The position numbers and the translations under genes were made by a program. This document shows positions 26,985 through 40,009 of a DNA stretch of 64,000 nucleotides, one piece after another. The notes beneath the pieces were generated by a model. It saw nothing but the letters and a program-made list of their open reading frames with translations, had not been told where the DNA came from and searched no databases. The DNA is from Eulemur rufifrons. Its lineage: Eukaryota > Chordata > Mammalia > Primates > Lemuridae. The stretch is taken from the NCBI RefSeq assembly GCF_041146395.1, contig NC_091000.1, forward strand, positions 12,786,501 to 12,850,500, read 5' to 3'. Numbering within the stretch: the first letter of the stretch is position 1; every line of letters starts with the position of its first letter.

Positions 26985-27190
26985 AAAAGCAGAGTGTCTC
27001 AAACTGTAGTGATGGAGAACAGATCTGTGTTTGCGAGAGGCTAGTGTGAAGGAATACAGGGAATTCTGTGTGGCGCTAGAACTGCTCTGCGTCCTGACTG
27101 TTGTGGTTACATGAACCCACACACGTGTTAAAATTCATAAAATGCATACTCCCCGAAAGGCCATTTCACTGCATAATCATTTTTTTTTAA
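26985..27190 (+). mobile_element. old L1M 3' end, plus
   Basis: 'tgtagtgatggagaacagat' is followed by 'ctgactgttgtggttacatg' and 'gtgttaaaattcataaaatg', the order of an L1MC/L1ME 3' UTR. It is short and worn. Confidence 0.6.
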
Positions 27191-27829
27191 AAAAAGCAGA
27201 GCTGTTTCAATACTTAGAAATTTTGCCCCATACCATGTGGATAAAATTGAAATTAACCCCAAAATTAAAAAGTTAAAAACCTAGACTGTCTTTCCTTCTT
27301 CTCAAGAACTAAGAGCCATCCTAGGCAAAGCCGTGACTAAGCAAAGGCCCCTCGTCACCTTCCCCCTTCCCTTTCTTTCTTGATCCTCCCACACAGCTCG
27401 CAGGCAGGGCACCCATGGGCGCACGCTGCCCTCCCCACAAATGCACAGCCTGCCATTTGTGACATCCAGCCCACTGCCCCTGGATCCTTGCACCGGGGAG
27501 CACCCCCCTACTCTAGAACTATGGTCCTAATCTGTTTATCAGAACTCATTTCCTCAACAGGAAGTTCTGCTCTCAGTTTATTGTCATAGTAGGAAGGATC
27601 CAATAAACCCATGCTCACCACGAAGAGGTGTTAATAACCAAGAATGATCGAATGGGATAGAAATATCAGTCAGCAGTAGGCAGATAAAAAAGAAATTGAG
27701 GGCAGGGAAGCTTTCGAAACATCATTCAACTTGTTCCTTGTAGGTTCTGCCCATTCTGGCCTCAAAATACACACCAGCCATCTCAGATAGCTGTCATTCC
27801 TTTTCTAGAAAGTCTTCAGCATAGCCGGG
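27191..27829. other. unique DNA
   Basis: Nothing recognisable. Frames around 27302-27589 overlap on both strands and carry no domain. Confidence 0.4.
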
Positions 27830-27834
27830 GAGGC

Positions 27835-27945
27835 TATGCACATGTCGGGGCAGGAGTTTTGGAGAACTCTTGTACTTTCTGCTCAGTTTTGCTGTAAACC
27901 TAAAACTGCTTTAAAAAATAAAGTCTATTTTTAAAAATGTCTTCA
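27835..27945 (+). mobile_element. old L1M terminal fragment, plus
   Basis: 'cttgtactttctgctcagtt', 'ttgctgtaaacctaaaactg' and 'ctttaaaaaataaagtcta' match the last 100 bases of old L1M 3' UTRs. Confidence 0.65.
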
Positions 27946-28029
27946 GAGCCTTCTCAGTATATATGCTGCATCATAATTCTTTAGCATAGTATGGGCAAAG
28001 CTGACTATAGTATTCAGTAGAGTAATAAT

Positions 28030-28200
28030 AAAATAATAATAGCTAGTATATTTTGAACAGTTATCATATGACAGGCACTGTTCTAAGTACTTCAAATGTG
28101 TCATTGCATTTAATTCTCAACAATCCTAAGTGATAGATATTATTACTATCTCAATTTCACAGGTGAGGAAATTGAGGCAAAAGAGGTGAAAGCAACTTGT
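28030..28200 (-). mobile_element. MIR SINE, minus, left part
   Basis: 'tatgacaggcactgttctaa', 'aattctcaacaatcctaagt' and 'ggtgaggaaattgaggcaaa' are the MIR reverse complement. It breaks at 'gcaacttgt' and resumes at 28602. Confidence 0.88.
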
Positions 28201-28601
28201 TGTGGTAGACACAGAGATGTGTCACCCAGACCCCTGGTCAAGACGGGCCTTGTTCCCCGGCTGTGGGAGTGCAGAGAGCCTCCTGCTGTCAGCTGTGCAG
28301 GTCAGCCTCAGACACGAGCACCCCTCACTTAGGGTCACGTCCTTCCAGGGCCAGCAGATGGCAGGTTTCTGAGCGAGGCGGTGTATAAAGGCCTGGCCAT
28401 TTCAGCCCAACGTGGGAGCTCTGATGGTCTGGAGCTCCCTGCTGGGCTGGCCAGGCTTTGCTGGGCCTCATCTCACTTCTACCCCCTCCCTCTGTCCAGT
28501 CCTGGTTTCACCCCTGGCCTGCCCAGGTGCTGATCCGTAATGAACATCCTGCACCCCAAACTCTGTTTCAGCGGTGACTTCTGGAGTACCCAACCTACAG
28601 C
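28201..28601 (+). mobile_element. solo ERVL-like LTR inserted in a MIR
   Basis: It starts TGTGGTAGAC and ends about 'caacctacagca'. A TATAAAG box lies at 28384-28390. Near 28539 'gtaatgaacatcctgcaccc' looks like a mutated AATAAA followed by a common ERVL-type LTR ending ('aaactctgtttcagcggtga'). It splits a MIR exactly, so the limits are good to a few bases. The flanking five bases agree only partly. Confidence 0.65.
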
Positions 28602-28690
28602 ACTGGCCAAGGGTCACACAGCAGGTAAGTGGTAACCCCATGATTCAAACTGACAGTCTCATGTTCTTAATCACTATGATGCACTACCTC
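28602..28690 (-). mobile_element. MIR SINE, minus, right part
   Basis: 'ggccaagggtcacacagcag' and 'gtaagtggtaaccccatgat' complete the MIR begun at 28030. Confidence 0.85.
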
Positions 28691-28764
28691 CAAATATAAA
28701 GACAAATCTAGAACTCCCCCATAGCAACGGTCAAAACCATTACTGGGAATCTCTAAATTTTGTC

Positions 28765-28975
28765 TGTAATTTTTTATAACAGCTTTATTGAGATATAATT
28801 CACATCCCATAAAATGCACCCTTTTAAAGTATACATGCAATTCAGAGTTTTTAGCACATTGACAAAGTGCGACCACCAGCACTAATTCCAGAACATTTCA
28901 TCCCCTCAGAAAGAAACCCTGTACCCATTCGTAGTCATCCCCTATCTGTCTTCAGTTTTGGTCCTCCTAAACAAT
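28765..28975 (-). mobile_element. L1M 3' end, minus
   Basis: 'taacagctttattgagatat', 'aattcacatcccataaaatg' and 'cacccttttaaagtatacat' are the antisense 3' end of old L1. Confidence 0.85.
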
Positions 28976-29074
28976 AATTCACGTAGTTAATTTGTTTTTG
29001 TCAGTTATGAAATTCATCTACTGTGATCAAAGTTACGAACTCTCCCAATTTTACCCTTTTTAAAACTACCAAGT

Positions 29075-29460
29075 CCATAAAATCTCACTCCTGGGAATTT
29101 ATTCTAAGAAAAAAATGCAAAATATGGGAGGAAAATCAAATTGTGTGCTGCAGCATAGTGTATAAAACTAAAAAACTGGAAACAAATGTCCATTGTGGGT
29201 GATTGGTTAACTAAATCATGGCACATTAACAAAATGGAATACTAAAGACTAAATAGCAACAAGGAAAATGTCTGGTATGGCATTAAGCATAAAAGCAGAA
29301 TATAAAACTGCATGTACAACTATGTAAAATATGTACATATGGATAAGGGTCAAGAGGAAATAAAGAAAAATGAAAACAGTTGCTGCAACAGGATGTTGGA
29401 ACTGTGAATTATTTTCATTCTTCTGCATTCCTTTATTATTGTCCAAATGTGGTCTTTACG
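29075..29460 (+). mobile_element. L1M 3' fragment, plus
   Basis: 'ctcctgggaatttattctaa', 'ggttaactaaatcatggcac' and 'aatggaatactaaagactaa' are typical of the ORF2 end and 3' UTR of old L1. Frames are broken. Confidence 0.7.
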
Positions 29461-29544
29461 ATAAATTAGAACTGGAGGGAAATATGCACATATCTACTCT
29501 TGTCAGTAAAACTTCCCACTCATAAGGGGAGGTGGTACAACATA

Positions 29545-29800
29545 CAATCCTCGTTAAGAGCAAGGACTTTAAAGTCACACAGACTTGGATTTTCATTCTG
29601 GCTCTGATGCTTCTGAGATATGACGCTGGACGTTAGCCTAACTCTACAAGCCTCATTTTCCTCAACTGTTAACAGGGGCTAACATATTAACAGTAATGCC
29701 CTCCCCTGTAGGGCTCTTGCGAAGATGGAGTAAGACAGTGGTGCCCAGTGCACTTAATAAATGGCAGCTACTGTGATTTTGTTGGATAGGCAGTGATGAT
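29545..29800 (+). mobile_element. MIR SINE, plus, nearly full length
   Basis: The tRNA-like head 'gttaagagcaaggactttaa' and 'agtcacacagacttggattt' is followed by the core 'cctcattttcctcaactgtt' and the tail 'cacttaataaatggcagcta'. Confidence 0.88.
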
Positions 29801-30550
29801 GGGAGTGATGCTGATGGCACTGACAAGGAGAAAGGAGACGGGCACAGAAATGTTTGTTTATGAGAATACCACTAACACCGAAAAAATGAACGACAATATA
29901 ATTTCACACTGAATACATAGACAGAGGACTTTCCATCATCTCTATCAACTGATGACTCCAATTCAGACCGAGTGGGCACTGCTTCAAAGGAGAGCTGGAT
30001 TTGGGGGCATTATCCTTTCTTAGCTAGAGATACAGAGAAATCTGTACCTGTAAGATACTCATTGGTGTCCTTGTTGAAAACTTCCTCCAAGAAACTGGAG
30101 CACTGATGAATTTTTGTGACTCATTACATTAATGAATACAAAGGCCTATTAACTACTTGCATTGTTGTAATCATGATATTATCACCTCATTAACTGAGAG
30201 TCAGTGTGGCATATGCAAACCCTATTCATGTCTTTGTCTTCTCCCAGGCCCATCCTCCCTTGCACACAGCACCCCAGCACAGCCTGGCCTGCCCACTCAG
30301 GACTCCAGTCAGTTCCTCTCACTCTTGCACCAATTTGTCCTCTCCCCTCATCAGGCTGTAACCACACTGTAGCATGCCCCTCCTCAACAACAACAAAAAT
30401 CCTTGCTGGATCCCACATTTCTTTCTAGGTACCACCCATCACTCTGCTCCCTGTTACAGCAAAACTCCTTGAAAGAGAGTAACAGAATGCTACAATTAGT
30501 GAAGCCACCTAATGGGAATATGTATGTTAGAATATTCTTGCTACATTTTT
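29801..30550. other. unique DNA
   Basis: No repeat family was recognised. Opposite-strand frames at 30157-30428 overlap each other and have no domain. Confidence 0.4.
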
Positions 30551-30599
30551 TATTTAAAAAATTATTGAGCTACAATTGACATATAATAAACTTTATATA
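30551..30599 (-). mobile_element. L1 3' end, minus (start of split L1)
   Basis: 'aaattattgagctacaattg' then 'acatataataaacttta' is the antisense L1 3' terminus. A MER2 element at 30600 interrupts it and it resumes at 30949. Confidence 0.75.
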
Positions 30600-30948
30600 T
30601 AGTCAGCCCTACATATCAGTGGGTTCTGTGTCTATGGATTCAACCAACCTTGATCAAAAATATTCCCCCCAAAAATGGATGGATGCATGTGTACTGAACA
30701 TGTACAGACTTCTTTCCTTGTCATTATTCCCAAAACAATGGAGTATAACAACTATTTATGTGGCATTTACACTGTATTGCATATTAGAAGTAATCTCAAG
30801 ATGATTTAAAGTATACAGAAGGATGTGTATAGAATATATACAAATACTACACCATTTTATATCAGGGACCTTATGTGAGCATCTGTGGATTTTTGGTATC
30901 TTTAGGAGGTCTTGGAACCAATCTCCTGTGGATACCAAGAGACAACTG
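30600..30948 (+). mobile_element. MER2 (TcMar-Tigger) inside L1
   Basis: It starts 'agtcagccctacatatcagt' and ends 'gataccaagagacaactg', which are imperfect inverted repeats. The inside matches MER2: 'tggattcaaccaaccttgat', 'actgaacatgtacagacttc' and 'aagtaatctcaagatgattt'. TA lies at the right edge (30949-30950) and T/TA at the left, as expected for Tigger insertion. It is non-autonomous. Confidence 0.9.
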
Positions 30949-31858
30949 TATTTCATATGTACAATTCAACAAGCATTGGTATGTGAATATGCCTGTAAAA
31001 CCATCACCACATTCAAGGTGATGAACATATCCATCACCCTTGAAAGTTGCCTAGTGCCCTTTGAAATCCCTCGCTCTTGCCTCTCCTCCCCAGACAACCT
31101 TTCTGTCACTATATATGCATTTGAATTTCCTAGAATTTTAATCGATGAAATCATACAATATGTACACATTTTTCTTTGTCTGGCTTCTTTCACACAGCAA
31201 ATTATTTTGAGATTCATCCATGTTGCAGCATGCATGAATAGTTCATTCCTTTTTTATTGCTGAGTGCTATTTATACCACAGTTTGTTTATCCATTCACCT
31301 GCTGATGGACACTTGGGTTATTTCCAGTTTGGGGCTATTACGAATAAAGGTGCTATGAACATTGAAGCGTAAGTCTTTGTACGGACATATGTTTTCATTT
31401 ATTGTAGGTAAATACCTAGAATGGAATGGTTGGGTCATGTAGCAGGTACACATTTAAATTTTTAAGAAACTGCAAAAACCATTTGGTAGGGTATTTGTAC
31501 AATTTTCCCACCAGCAGTGTATGAGAGTTCTAGATCCTCCACACCCTAATCAACACTTGGCATGTAGTCAGATTTTTTATCTTTATCATTCCAGTAGGTG
31601 TGGTTTCTCATTGTGGTTTTGATTTGCATTTCCCTATTGACTAGTGAAGTTGAGCATTTTTCATGTGCTGATTCGCCATCTACAAACTTCCTTTGATAAA
31701 GTGTCAAATATTTTGCCCATTTTTTACTGAGTTGTTTGGTTTTTATTTTGGGGTTTTGAGAATTTTTTTATATCTTAGATACAAATACTTTATCAGATAC
31801 ATGATTTCCCACTATTTTCTCCCAGTCTTTTTGTACTCTTAACAGTATCTTTTAAAAA
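30949..31858 (-). mobile_element. L1, minus, 3' region (second block)
   Basis: 'gtacaattcaacaagcattg', 'ttcatccatgttgcagcatg', 'ggacacttgggttatttcca' and 'ttgcatttccctattgacta' are antisense L1 3' UTR/ORF2-end text. The 146-codon plus-strand frame at 30823-31263 straddles the MER2 and this L1, so it is not a gene. Confidence 0.9.
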
Positions 31859-32114
31859 GTATGAGTGGTAGAGATACACAATGGAATACTGCTCAGCCTG
31901 TCATTTGCAGCAACATGGATGAATCTGGAAGACATTATGCTAAGTGAAATAAACCAAGCACAGAAAGACAAGTATTGAATAATCTTACCTACATGTGGAA
32001 TCTAATAAAGTTGAACTCGTAGAAGTAGAGAGTAGGTGGTTACTAAAGGTGGGAGATGGGGAGGGAAGGAATGGAGAGTTGTTGATCAAAGGCTACAGGT
32101 TTCAGATAGACAGG
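31859..32114 (+). mobile_element. L1PB/MA-like 3' end, plus, inserted in the minus L1
   Basis: 'gagatacacaatggaatact', 'aacatggatgaatctggaag' and 'ctaagtgaaataaaccaagc' are the sense ORF2 end and 3' UTR. The switch from antisense to sense L1 at about 31858 marks a later, 5'-truncated insertion. 'taaaaag' is present at both outer edges (31850s and about 33094), compatible with a short duplication. Confidence 0.82.
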
Positions 32115-32478
32115 AAGAATAGCTTTTGAGGCTGGGCGCGGTGGCTCACGCCTGTAATCCTAGCACTCTGGGAGGCCGAGGCGGGTGGATCGCTCAAGGT
32201 CAGGAGTTCGAGACCAGCCTGAGCGAGACCCCGTCTACTAAAAATAGAAAGACATTATATGGACAACTAAAAATCTATATAGAAAAAATTAGCCGGGCAT
32301 GGTGGCGCGTGCCTGTAGTCCCAGCTACTCGGGAGGCTGAGGCAGTAGGATCGCTTAAGCCGAGGAGTCTGAGGTTGCTGTGAGCTAAGCTGACGCCACG
32401 GCACTCACTCTAGCCTGGGCAACAAAGTGAGACTCTGTCTCAACAAAAAAAAAAAAAAAAAAAAGAATAGCTTTTGAG
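32115..32478 (+). mobile_element. lemur-type Alu, plus, in L1 3' end
   Basis: A full dimer flanked by the 16-bp duplication aagaatagcttttgag (32115-32130 and 32463-32478), with an A tail of about 20. The left arm lacks 'aagagc' and 'tct' relative to its sisters. Confidence 0.96.
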
Positions 32479-32740
32479 ATCTATTGCCCAGGAGGGAAAC
32501 TATAGTCAATAATACTGTATTATTTATTTCAAAATAACTAAGAGAGTAAATTTCAAATGTCTCACCATAAAAAAAAAGGTAAGCAAGGTGACGGATATGT
32601 TAATTAGCATGATTTAATCATGCTACATCATATACATTTCAAACATCACATTGTACCCTATAAATGTATACAATTATGATTTGTCAATCAAAATATTATT
32701 AATAATAAATTTTTGAATTTTTTTAAGTTAAAAAAATAAA
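32479..32740 (+). mobile_element. L1PB/MA-like 3' end, plus (continued)
   Basis: 'ctatagtcaataatactgta', 'gtgacggatatgttaattag' and 'tgtaccctataaatgtatac' continue the sense L1 3' UTR to its A-rich tail. Confidence 0.82.
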
Positions 32741-34037
<1,297 letters not shown>

Positions 34038-34190
34038 AGGGTTAGCAAACTATGGCCCATCGGCCAAATGTGGTCTGATGCTTGTCTTTAAAGTTTTACT
34101 AAAACACAGCCATGCCTGTTTGGTTGCATAATATCTACTGCTGCTTTTGTACTACATTGACAAAGTTGAGTAGTTGCAACAGAGACTATA
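34038..34190 (+). mobile_element. hAT-Charlie element lacking its right half, in L1
   Basis: The left terminal repeat 'caagggttagcaaactatgg' and body 'cagccatgcctgtttggttg' match the same family as 7244-7580. The right portion ('ggcccgcaaagcc...acccctg') is missing. The flanks acatagac and atatagat match at six of eight bases, as a hAT duplication would. The L1 text rejoins cleanly after it. Confidence 0.75.
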
Positions 34191-35893
34191 TAGATAAGCA
34201 TGCCATCTGCAAATAAAGACGGTTTTGCGTCTACAACCTTCATTCAGTAAAATGCTAAATAGAAGTGGTGAAAACAAACATCCTTGCCTTGTTCTTGATC
34301 TTAGAGGAAAAATATTTGGTCTTTCACCATTAATTATGTTAGTGTAGATTTTTTGTAAATGCCCCTCTATTACTAGATTGCTGACAGTTTTTTTAAATCA
34401 GGAATGGATGTAGGATTTTGTCAAATGGTTTGCCTATTTCTATTGAGATTATCATAGTTTTTTTCTTTTTTAGTTTGTTAATATGATGAGTTCCATCAAG
34501 GGATTTCAAGCATTAAACCAATCTCATATTCTTGATAAACTCCAGTTGATCATGATCTATTACTTTTTTATAAATTGTTGGATACAATTTGATGAAGTTT
34601 GATTTAGAATTTTTCCATTTATATTCATGAGGGAGATAGGTCTGCAGTTTCCTTGTAATATCTTTGGTTTTGATATCAGAGTAATGCTAGCCTCCTAGAA
34701 GGAGTTGAAAAGTAATCCCATCTTTCCACCATTCTGGAACCATTTGTGTAGAACTGATATAATTTCTTTCTTATATGTCTGGTAAAATTCACCAGTGAAG
34801 TCATCTGGTCCTGGAGGCATTTTTTGTACATATCGGGCAATTAGGATATCTATTTCTTCTTGAGTGAGCTTTTGTAGTTTATGTCTTTCAAGCAATTGTC
34901 CATTTCATCAAACTTGTTGAATTCATTGACATAAAATTGTTCATTATGTTCCCTTATCATCCTTTTAATATTTGTGGAAAATGTAGTGATACCATCACTC
35001 TTGTTCCTGATTTCAGTAATTTGTGTCTTTTTTTTTTCTGATCCACTTAGCTAAAAATATATCAATTTTATTGATCTTTCATTGATTTTCTCTATTGGTT
35101 TTGTTTTCTATCTTATTGATTTCTGTTCTAATCTCCATTATTTTCTTTATTCAAAAACTTTGGGTTTAATTTGATCTTCTTTTTCTAGTTTCTTAAGGTG
35201 GAAGCTAAGGTTGTTAACTTAAGATCTTTCTCTATTCTAATAGAGGCATTTATTAATAGCTGTATAAATTTTCTCCTAAGTACTATTTTAGTGGCATCCT
35301 ATGAGTTTTATATGATGCTTTTTCATTTCCAGTTAGTTGAAAATACTTCCTTATTTCCCTTTTGATTTCTTCTTTGACCCATTTGTTAGATTACAAATAT
35401 TTGGGGATTTTTCCAGTGATCTTTCTGTCACTGATTTCTAATTTAATTCCATTGCAGCCAGAAAACATACTTTGTGTAGGCTGAATCCTTTAAAATTTAT
35501 TTGGAATTATTTTATAGGTCAGGATATTGTCTATGTTGGTATAGTTCATGTACACTTGAGAAGAATGTGTATTTTGCCATTGTCAGGTTAAATATTCTAT
35601 GACTGTTAATTAGGTCAATTAGATTGATAGTGTTCAAATAACATATATCCTTACTGATGTTCTCTCTTAATGAATGTCTTCTTGATTAATTGTAGATTTG
35701 TCATCATGGGATGACTTTGTTTATCCATCGTAACTAACATTCTTTGCTCTGAAATTTACTTTCTCTAAGTAAGATAGCCACTATCTTTTGAGTAGTATTT
35801 ACATGATAAATATTTTCCATTATTTTACTGTTAATCTATTTGTATCTTTTTTATTTGAAGAGTGATTCTTCTAGGTAGCACATAGTTGGGTAA
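34191..35893 (-). mobile_element. L1, minus, ORF2 RT and upstream (fourth block)
   Basis: Antisense ORF2 continues. At 34202-34213 the minus strand encodes FADG, where L1 reverse transcriptase has FADD, so the catalytic second Asp is lost. The minus-strand frame 34695-34895 contains PGPDDFTGEFYQTYKKEI, the conserved linker ahead of the RT core. The text ends near 'ctaggtagcacatagttggg' (35893). ORF1 and the 5' UTR are absent. Confidence 0.9.
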
Positions 35894-38315
35894 AACTCAG
35901 CATGCCCAAAAGCAAATTCTATTTTATCCAATCCGAAAAACTTTGTGAAGGAAGGGACTTTTCTAGTGTCTTATTCACTGTCATATTCCACACCCATTTT
36001 CTGTGTCTGAGACCAAACAGATATGCGGTTTCTATCTGCTGAGTTAAATAATGAAGGAGAGCATACATAAGGTGGGATGAAAAAAGATTTTAAATACAAA
36101 ATGCCTTTAACGGCTTCTCTTTTTAAAGAAGCATGGCATCATTCCTATCAGTTAGAAAATAAGGTTCACATCCACTTAAAATGGACACTGGAGAAGGGAG
36201 AAATGATTCAAAATTTCAAAACTGCTGCAACATGGTTGAACAACCTCAAACAAGATTACTTGTTTAGCAGGGCACATCAATAAGATTTTGGATATGCAAA
36301 AGCAGGTCCAAAGCTGAGATGAGTGTGAGAGGCTAACCTGCCCTGTACGGTGAAAAATAACAATGTAATTTCCTTAGAGAGTATGGAGCAAAAGAGACCC
36401 AAGAAATAAAAACTGGGGGCTCCATGAAAATCAGGGCTCTACAGAACCTGGAAAGATGAAGGGAAGCCAAGCAACATGGGAGGAGGCTGGAGCTGGAGAA
36501 AAAGGTGTCGGGTAAGAGTCTGGCAAGATAAGGCAAAGGCTGAGACAGTGTTCAATGAGAACAAGAACTCAGGGGTACAGTATCCCTGGGAAATTGCAGG
36601 AATCTCAGGAACTCAACACCAATTTTACTCAAAAAGTAACCTCAGCTGACATATCTCCAGAATGTGAAGAGCAATATTTAAATAGAACTTGAATTTTCTC
36701 CCTTCCCTATTAAGAAACTGATGAGAATAAATAGTCACAGCCCCCTCCTTGAAAAACATGACAATCTGATGTGAACGGCGCCCCAGGGCTATGTAGGGCT
36801 GCTCTGAGGACACAGAACAATGTTAATAACAGCAGATGAGGCTTCCATCTCTGCCAGATGTGATAAGTACCAGAAAGAGTTCAGATTTGTATACATCCCA
36901 CCTTTAAGACAAAAAAGTAGAGTCGTACTCAATTTTATCCTTGGCTGTTCCTGTCAGGAAAGGATTTACCAAGATATTTTAATGCTTTCGACAGGACATC
37001 AGTTAGGTACATCCTTAATTTGAAAATAATAAATTTGAAAGTATTGTTTTAATTATTATAAACATGTTAAAACTATATACACAGAATAACAAGGACTAAT
37101 TTAATTTAAATCAGCATTTTTTTTTTTCCATTTGGGAAACAGAGCACAGAACATAATCCCATCCCTAACATTTAGGCAGAGAATATCTTGTAATCTTGGA
37201 GGAAGGTCAAGGTGACCACTGTTCCCCACCAAAGTCCATCCATCCTAAGTTGAATGACATTCAGAAGAATGTTACTACAAATCCCACAGTCCCCTCTATT
37301 TGGAAAAAAAATGGCCTTGGATCAAAAAAGAACTACTGGAAGAATCCATCATTCTTGAACTATGGCTCTCCCTCCTATTTATTTCTCATAACAACATTGC
37401 AAAGCAGAAATTAGGAAGCAAAAACATAGCTCAAAATGCAGCAGCCAACTGTCTATTTTTTCACAATCTGCCCACACCTTAAATAAACACAAAACAGTTT
37501 AACTAGCTGTAGTCAGACACCACAGGAAACAGACCAGAAGAAAAACCTCAAACATCCGGCCTTCATCTTTCTTCTACATGAAATCTACTTTTCTTTGTGA
37601 CTATAAATGTCTCCTCACAAGAAGTTAACATCAGGGATGATGTTGCAGAATAACCATCTTTTTCAGAATTAGTATTTTTCTGATAATTATGCAACTCACA
37701 TATCAGAAAAATTATCATTTATCAGAAGGGACCAAAACTACAAGTTCTGTTTGAATACTACAAATTGTATCAATGTGCAAGTAATAAGACATATACAGGG
37801 TTCAATGTGAGTGAATATTCCTCTGGATCTTTTTAAAAAATCATTCAGCTGTACATGGCAATAATTATGGAGGAGTTAGGTCAGGATATCTATGAAGCTC
37901 TGTTGGAATCTACCATCTCTCTTGTGCAAAGCAACAACCTAAGGAAATGACCAAAGAATACTGGTAAACAGAACATCAGCAGCAAAGAGTGTGCTTTTTC
38001 TCTCATGTACCCATAGAAAGCAAGTAAATGGAACCTCTGACCCGGAACCAACTAGCCCTGTACTTTAAATGGCAGCTTGGGGCAAACTGAAGGGTTTGAT
38101 ATCAATCTGGGATGTATATATGGAAATATTTTCATTGTTTTGAAACAAAAGGAACCCTAATTAAAGTGAGTATGCCCAACTGTCTGTACAGACCAAACTT
38201 GTATATCAGCATCATTTCAGACTTTAGCATCCCAACCTCACAGGCTAGACTTTTAAATCTAATAATTTTACTTTTAGTCCACTTCAGTGATTCTTACAAA
38301 TTTTTCCAATCTGTT
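35894..38315. other. unique AT-rich stretch with no mobile element recognised
   Basis: About 2.4 kb have no identifiable repeat. The frames (at most 72 codons) are unremarkable. An imperfect inverted repeat, tatttttctgata and tatcagaaaaatt, lies near 37672-37713. It is a candidate for conserved noncoding sequence. Confidence 0.4.
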
Positions 38316-38319
38316 ACTG

Positions 38320-38585
38320 TATAATAATCATAACAACAGCTACCTCTTAGTATATGCTCACTATGGGCCAGGCCCTATGCTAAACCCATTATACTCATCA
38401 ACTCTGGGCCATTGGAACAACCCTATGTGCTAAGTACATTATTCCCAGTTTACAGATGAAGAAACTGAGGCTCAAGGAAATTAGATAACCTGTCCAAAGT
38501 CACACAGCTCAGTGAGGGGGTAAAGGGAACTCACACCCAAGTTTGTCTGTGCTGCTGCTTCACTAATTCCTCCACCTCTTAGATA
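38320..38585 (-). mobile_element. MIR SINE, minus
   Basis: 'ctatgggccaggccctatgc', 'tttacagatgaagaaactga' and 'ccaaagtcacacagctcagt' are the MIR reverse complement, nearly full length. Confidence 0.9.
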
Positions 38586-38684
38586 TCAAACTCTCAAGCT
38601 TCTTTTTTCCAACAATCTGCTATACTTCCACCCTTCTCCTACCTCTCTCCTACCGTTCAGGAACACTGCATGATGAACTCCAAC

Positions 38685-38960
38685 CCTTCATTCATTCAAC
38701 AAATATTTACTGAGTGCTCACCTGAATACTTCATTCAGTCATGTGCAAAGATTTATTGAGAGGCCACTGTGTGCTGGGTACTGTATTAGGTGCTAAGGAT
38801 CCAGCAGTGAACAACATAGACAAAAATGCCTGCCCTTGAGAAGCTAACATTCCAGAGGGGGCAGAAGGACAATAAACATAAGAAATAAGAAATACAGTGA
38901 CGGTTCAAAGATAACAAGTGCTAAGGGAAACCAGGCTAGGGGAAGAGGGATAGGGAATGC
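38685..38960. mobile_element. ancient interspersed repeat, family unassigned
   Basis: 'ttcattcaacaaatatttac' with 'tgtgctgggtactgtattag', 'gcagtgaacaacatagacaa', 'tgcccttgagaagctaacat' and 'gacaataaacataagaaata' is a very common ancient mammalian repeat. I do not trust my memory for its name. Confidence 0.6.
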
Positions 38961-39028
38961 AAGGGCATGTGAGTGTAAGATGGCAATTTGAAATGGTCTA
39001 AGGACACTTGAGCAAAGACTTTCTAGGG

Positions 39029-39634
39029 TGTGACCATTTTATGTGCCAACTTGGCTAGGCTATAAGAATCAGTTATTTACTCAAACACTAATCTAGGTGG
39101 TACTGTGAATATGTTTTATAAATACAGTTAACATACACAATAAGGTGACTTCTAGTAAAGGAGTCTACCCTCAAAAATGTGGGTGGGCCTTATCCAATTA
39201 GTTGAAAGGCCTTACAGGCAAAACTGAGGTTCCTGAAGAAGAAATTCTGCCTCAAGACTGCAACATCAGCTCCTACCTAAGAATTTCCAGCCTATCTGCC
39301 TGCCCTACAGAGGTTGGATTTGCCAGCCCCCACATTTGCATAAGCCAATTCCTTGAAATAAATCTCTTAGTATATCTTTTAATATATTTTCCTCTCATAT
39401 ATATGTGTGTATCTCTCTCATACATGAATGTATATACTATATACATACATGTGAATGTATATATAGACACATACATATCTAGTATATATATATATACTTA
39501 ACATATGTAGGGTATATGTATATTATGAATAAACATATACATGCATATATATACTAATGTACACATATACATATGTGTATACACATACACATCTCCTACT
39601 GGCTCTGTGTCTCTGGAAAACCCTGACTGATACA
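39029..39634 (+). mobile_element. ERVL LTR, MLT2-like, plus, with expanded microsatellite
   Basis: It starts 'tgtgaccattttatgtgcca', then 'acttggctaggctataagaa', 'gtgggtgggccttatccaat', 'gccaattccttgaaataaat', and ends 'ctggaaaaccctgactgata'. About 200 bp of AT/CATA repeats replace the usual short 'tatata' run before the end. Frames at 39202-39501 and 39273-39476 are LTR-derived. Confidence 0.85.
39385..39597. repeat. AT/CATA/TGTA microsatellite in LTR
   Basis: This is an irregular array of tata, cata and tgta units inside the MLT2-like LTR, with inverted symmetry (tatgtgtg and cacacata types). Confidence 0.8.
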
Positions 39635-40009
39635 TGGGTAAGAAAGTTCTAGGCACAGGGAACATGATAGCAAAGATACCACATACCACAATGACACTGC
39701 TAGACATTGGCAAATAACCATGAACAAGACACACGTAACTCCTACCATCCTCAAGCTTAGAGACCAGTGAGAGACACTGTGGACTGACCCATTTACCTTC
39801 TCCCAGACTCCTGGGCCCTTATCAGATTCACCTGCTTCACTCACCAACCATGGTCACTGTTTCAACTCTTCTTTTAACTGGCATTTCTAGTTGCCCTGGC
39901 CTTTCATTACACTTGCCACGTTATTGTTACCAACTCACTTTGGGGTGATTGTGGATTTTAGGAACTGTGTTCGCATACTTTATTTTGAAGTGCCTTCACA
40001 AAAACTCAA

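Noticed and set aside
30823..31263. 146-codon plus-strand frame
   Set aside because: It spans the MER2/L1 junction and reads antisense L1 3' sequence, so it cannot be a host gene.
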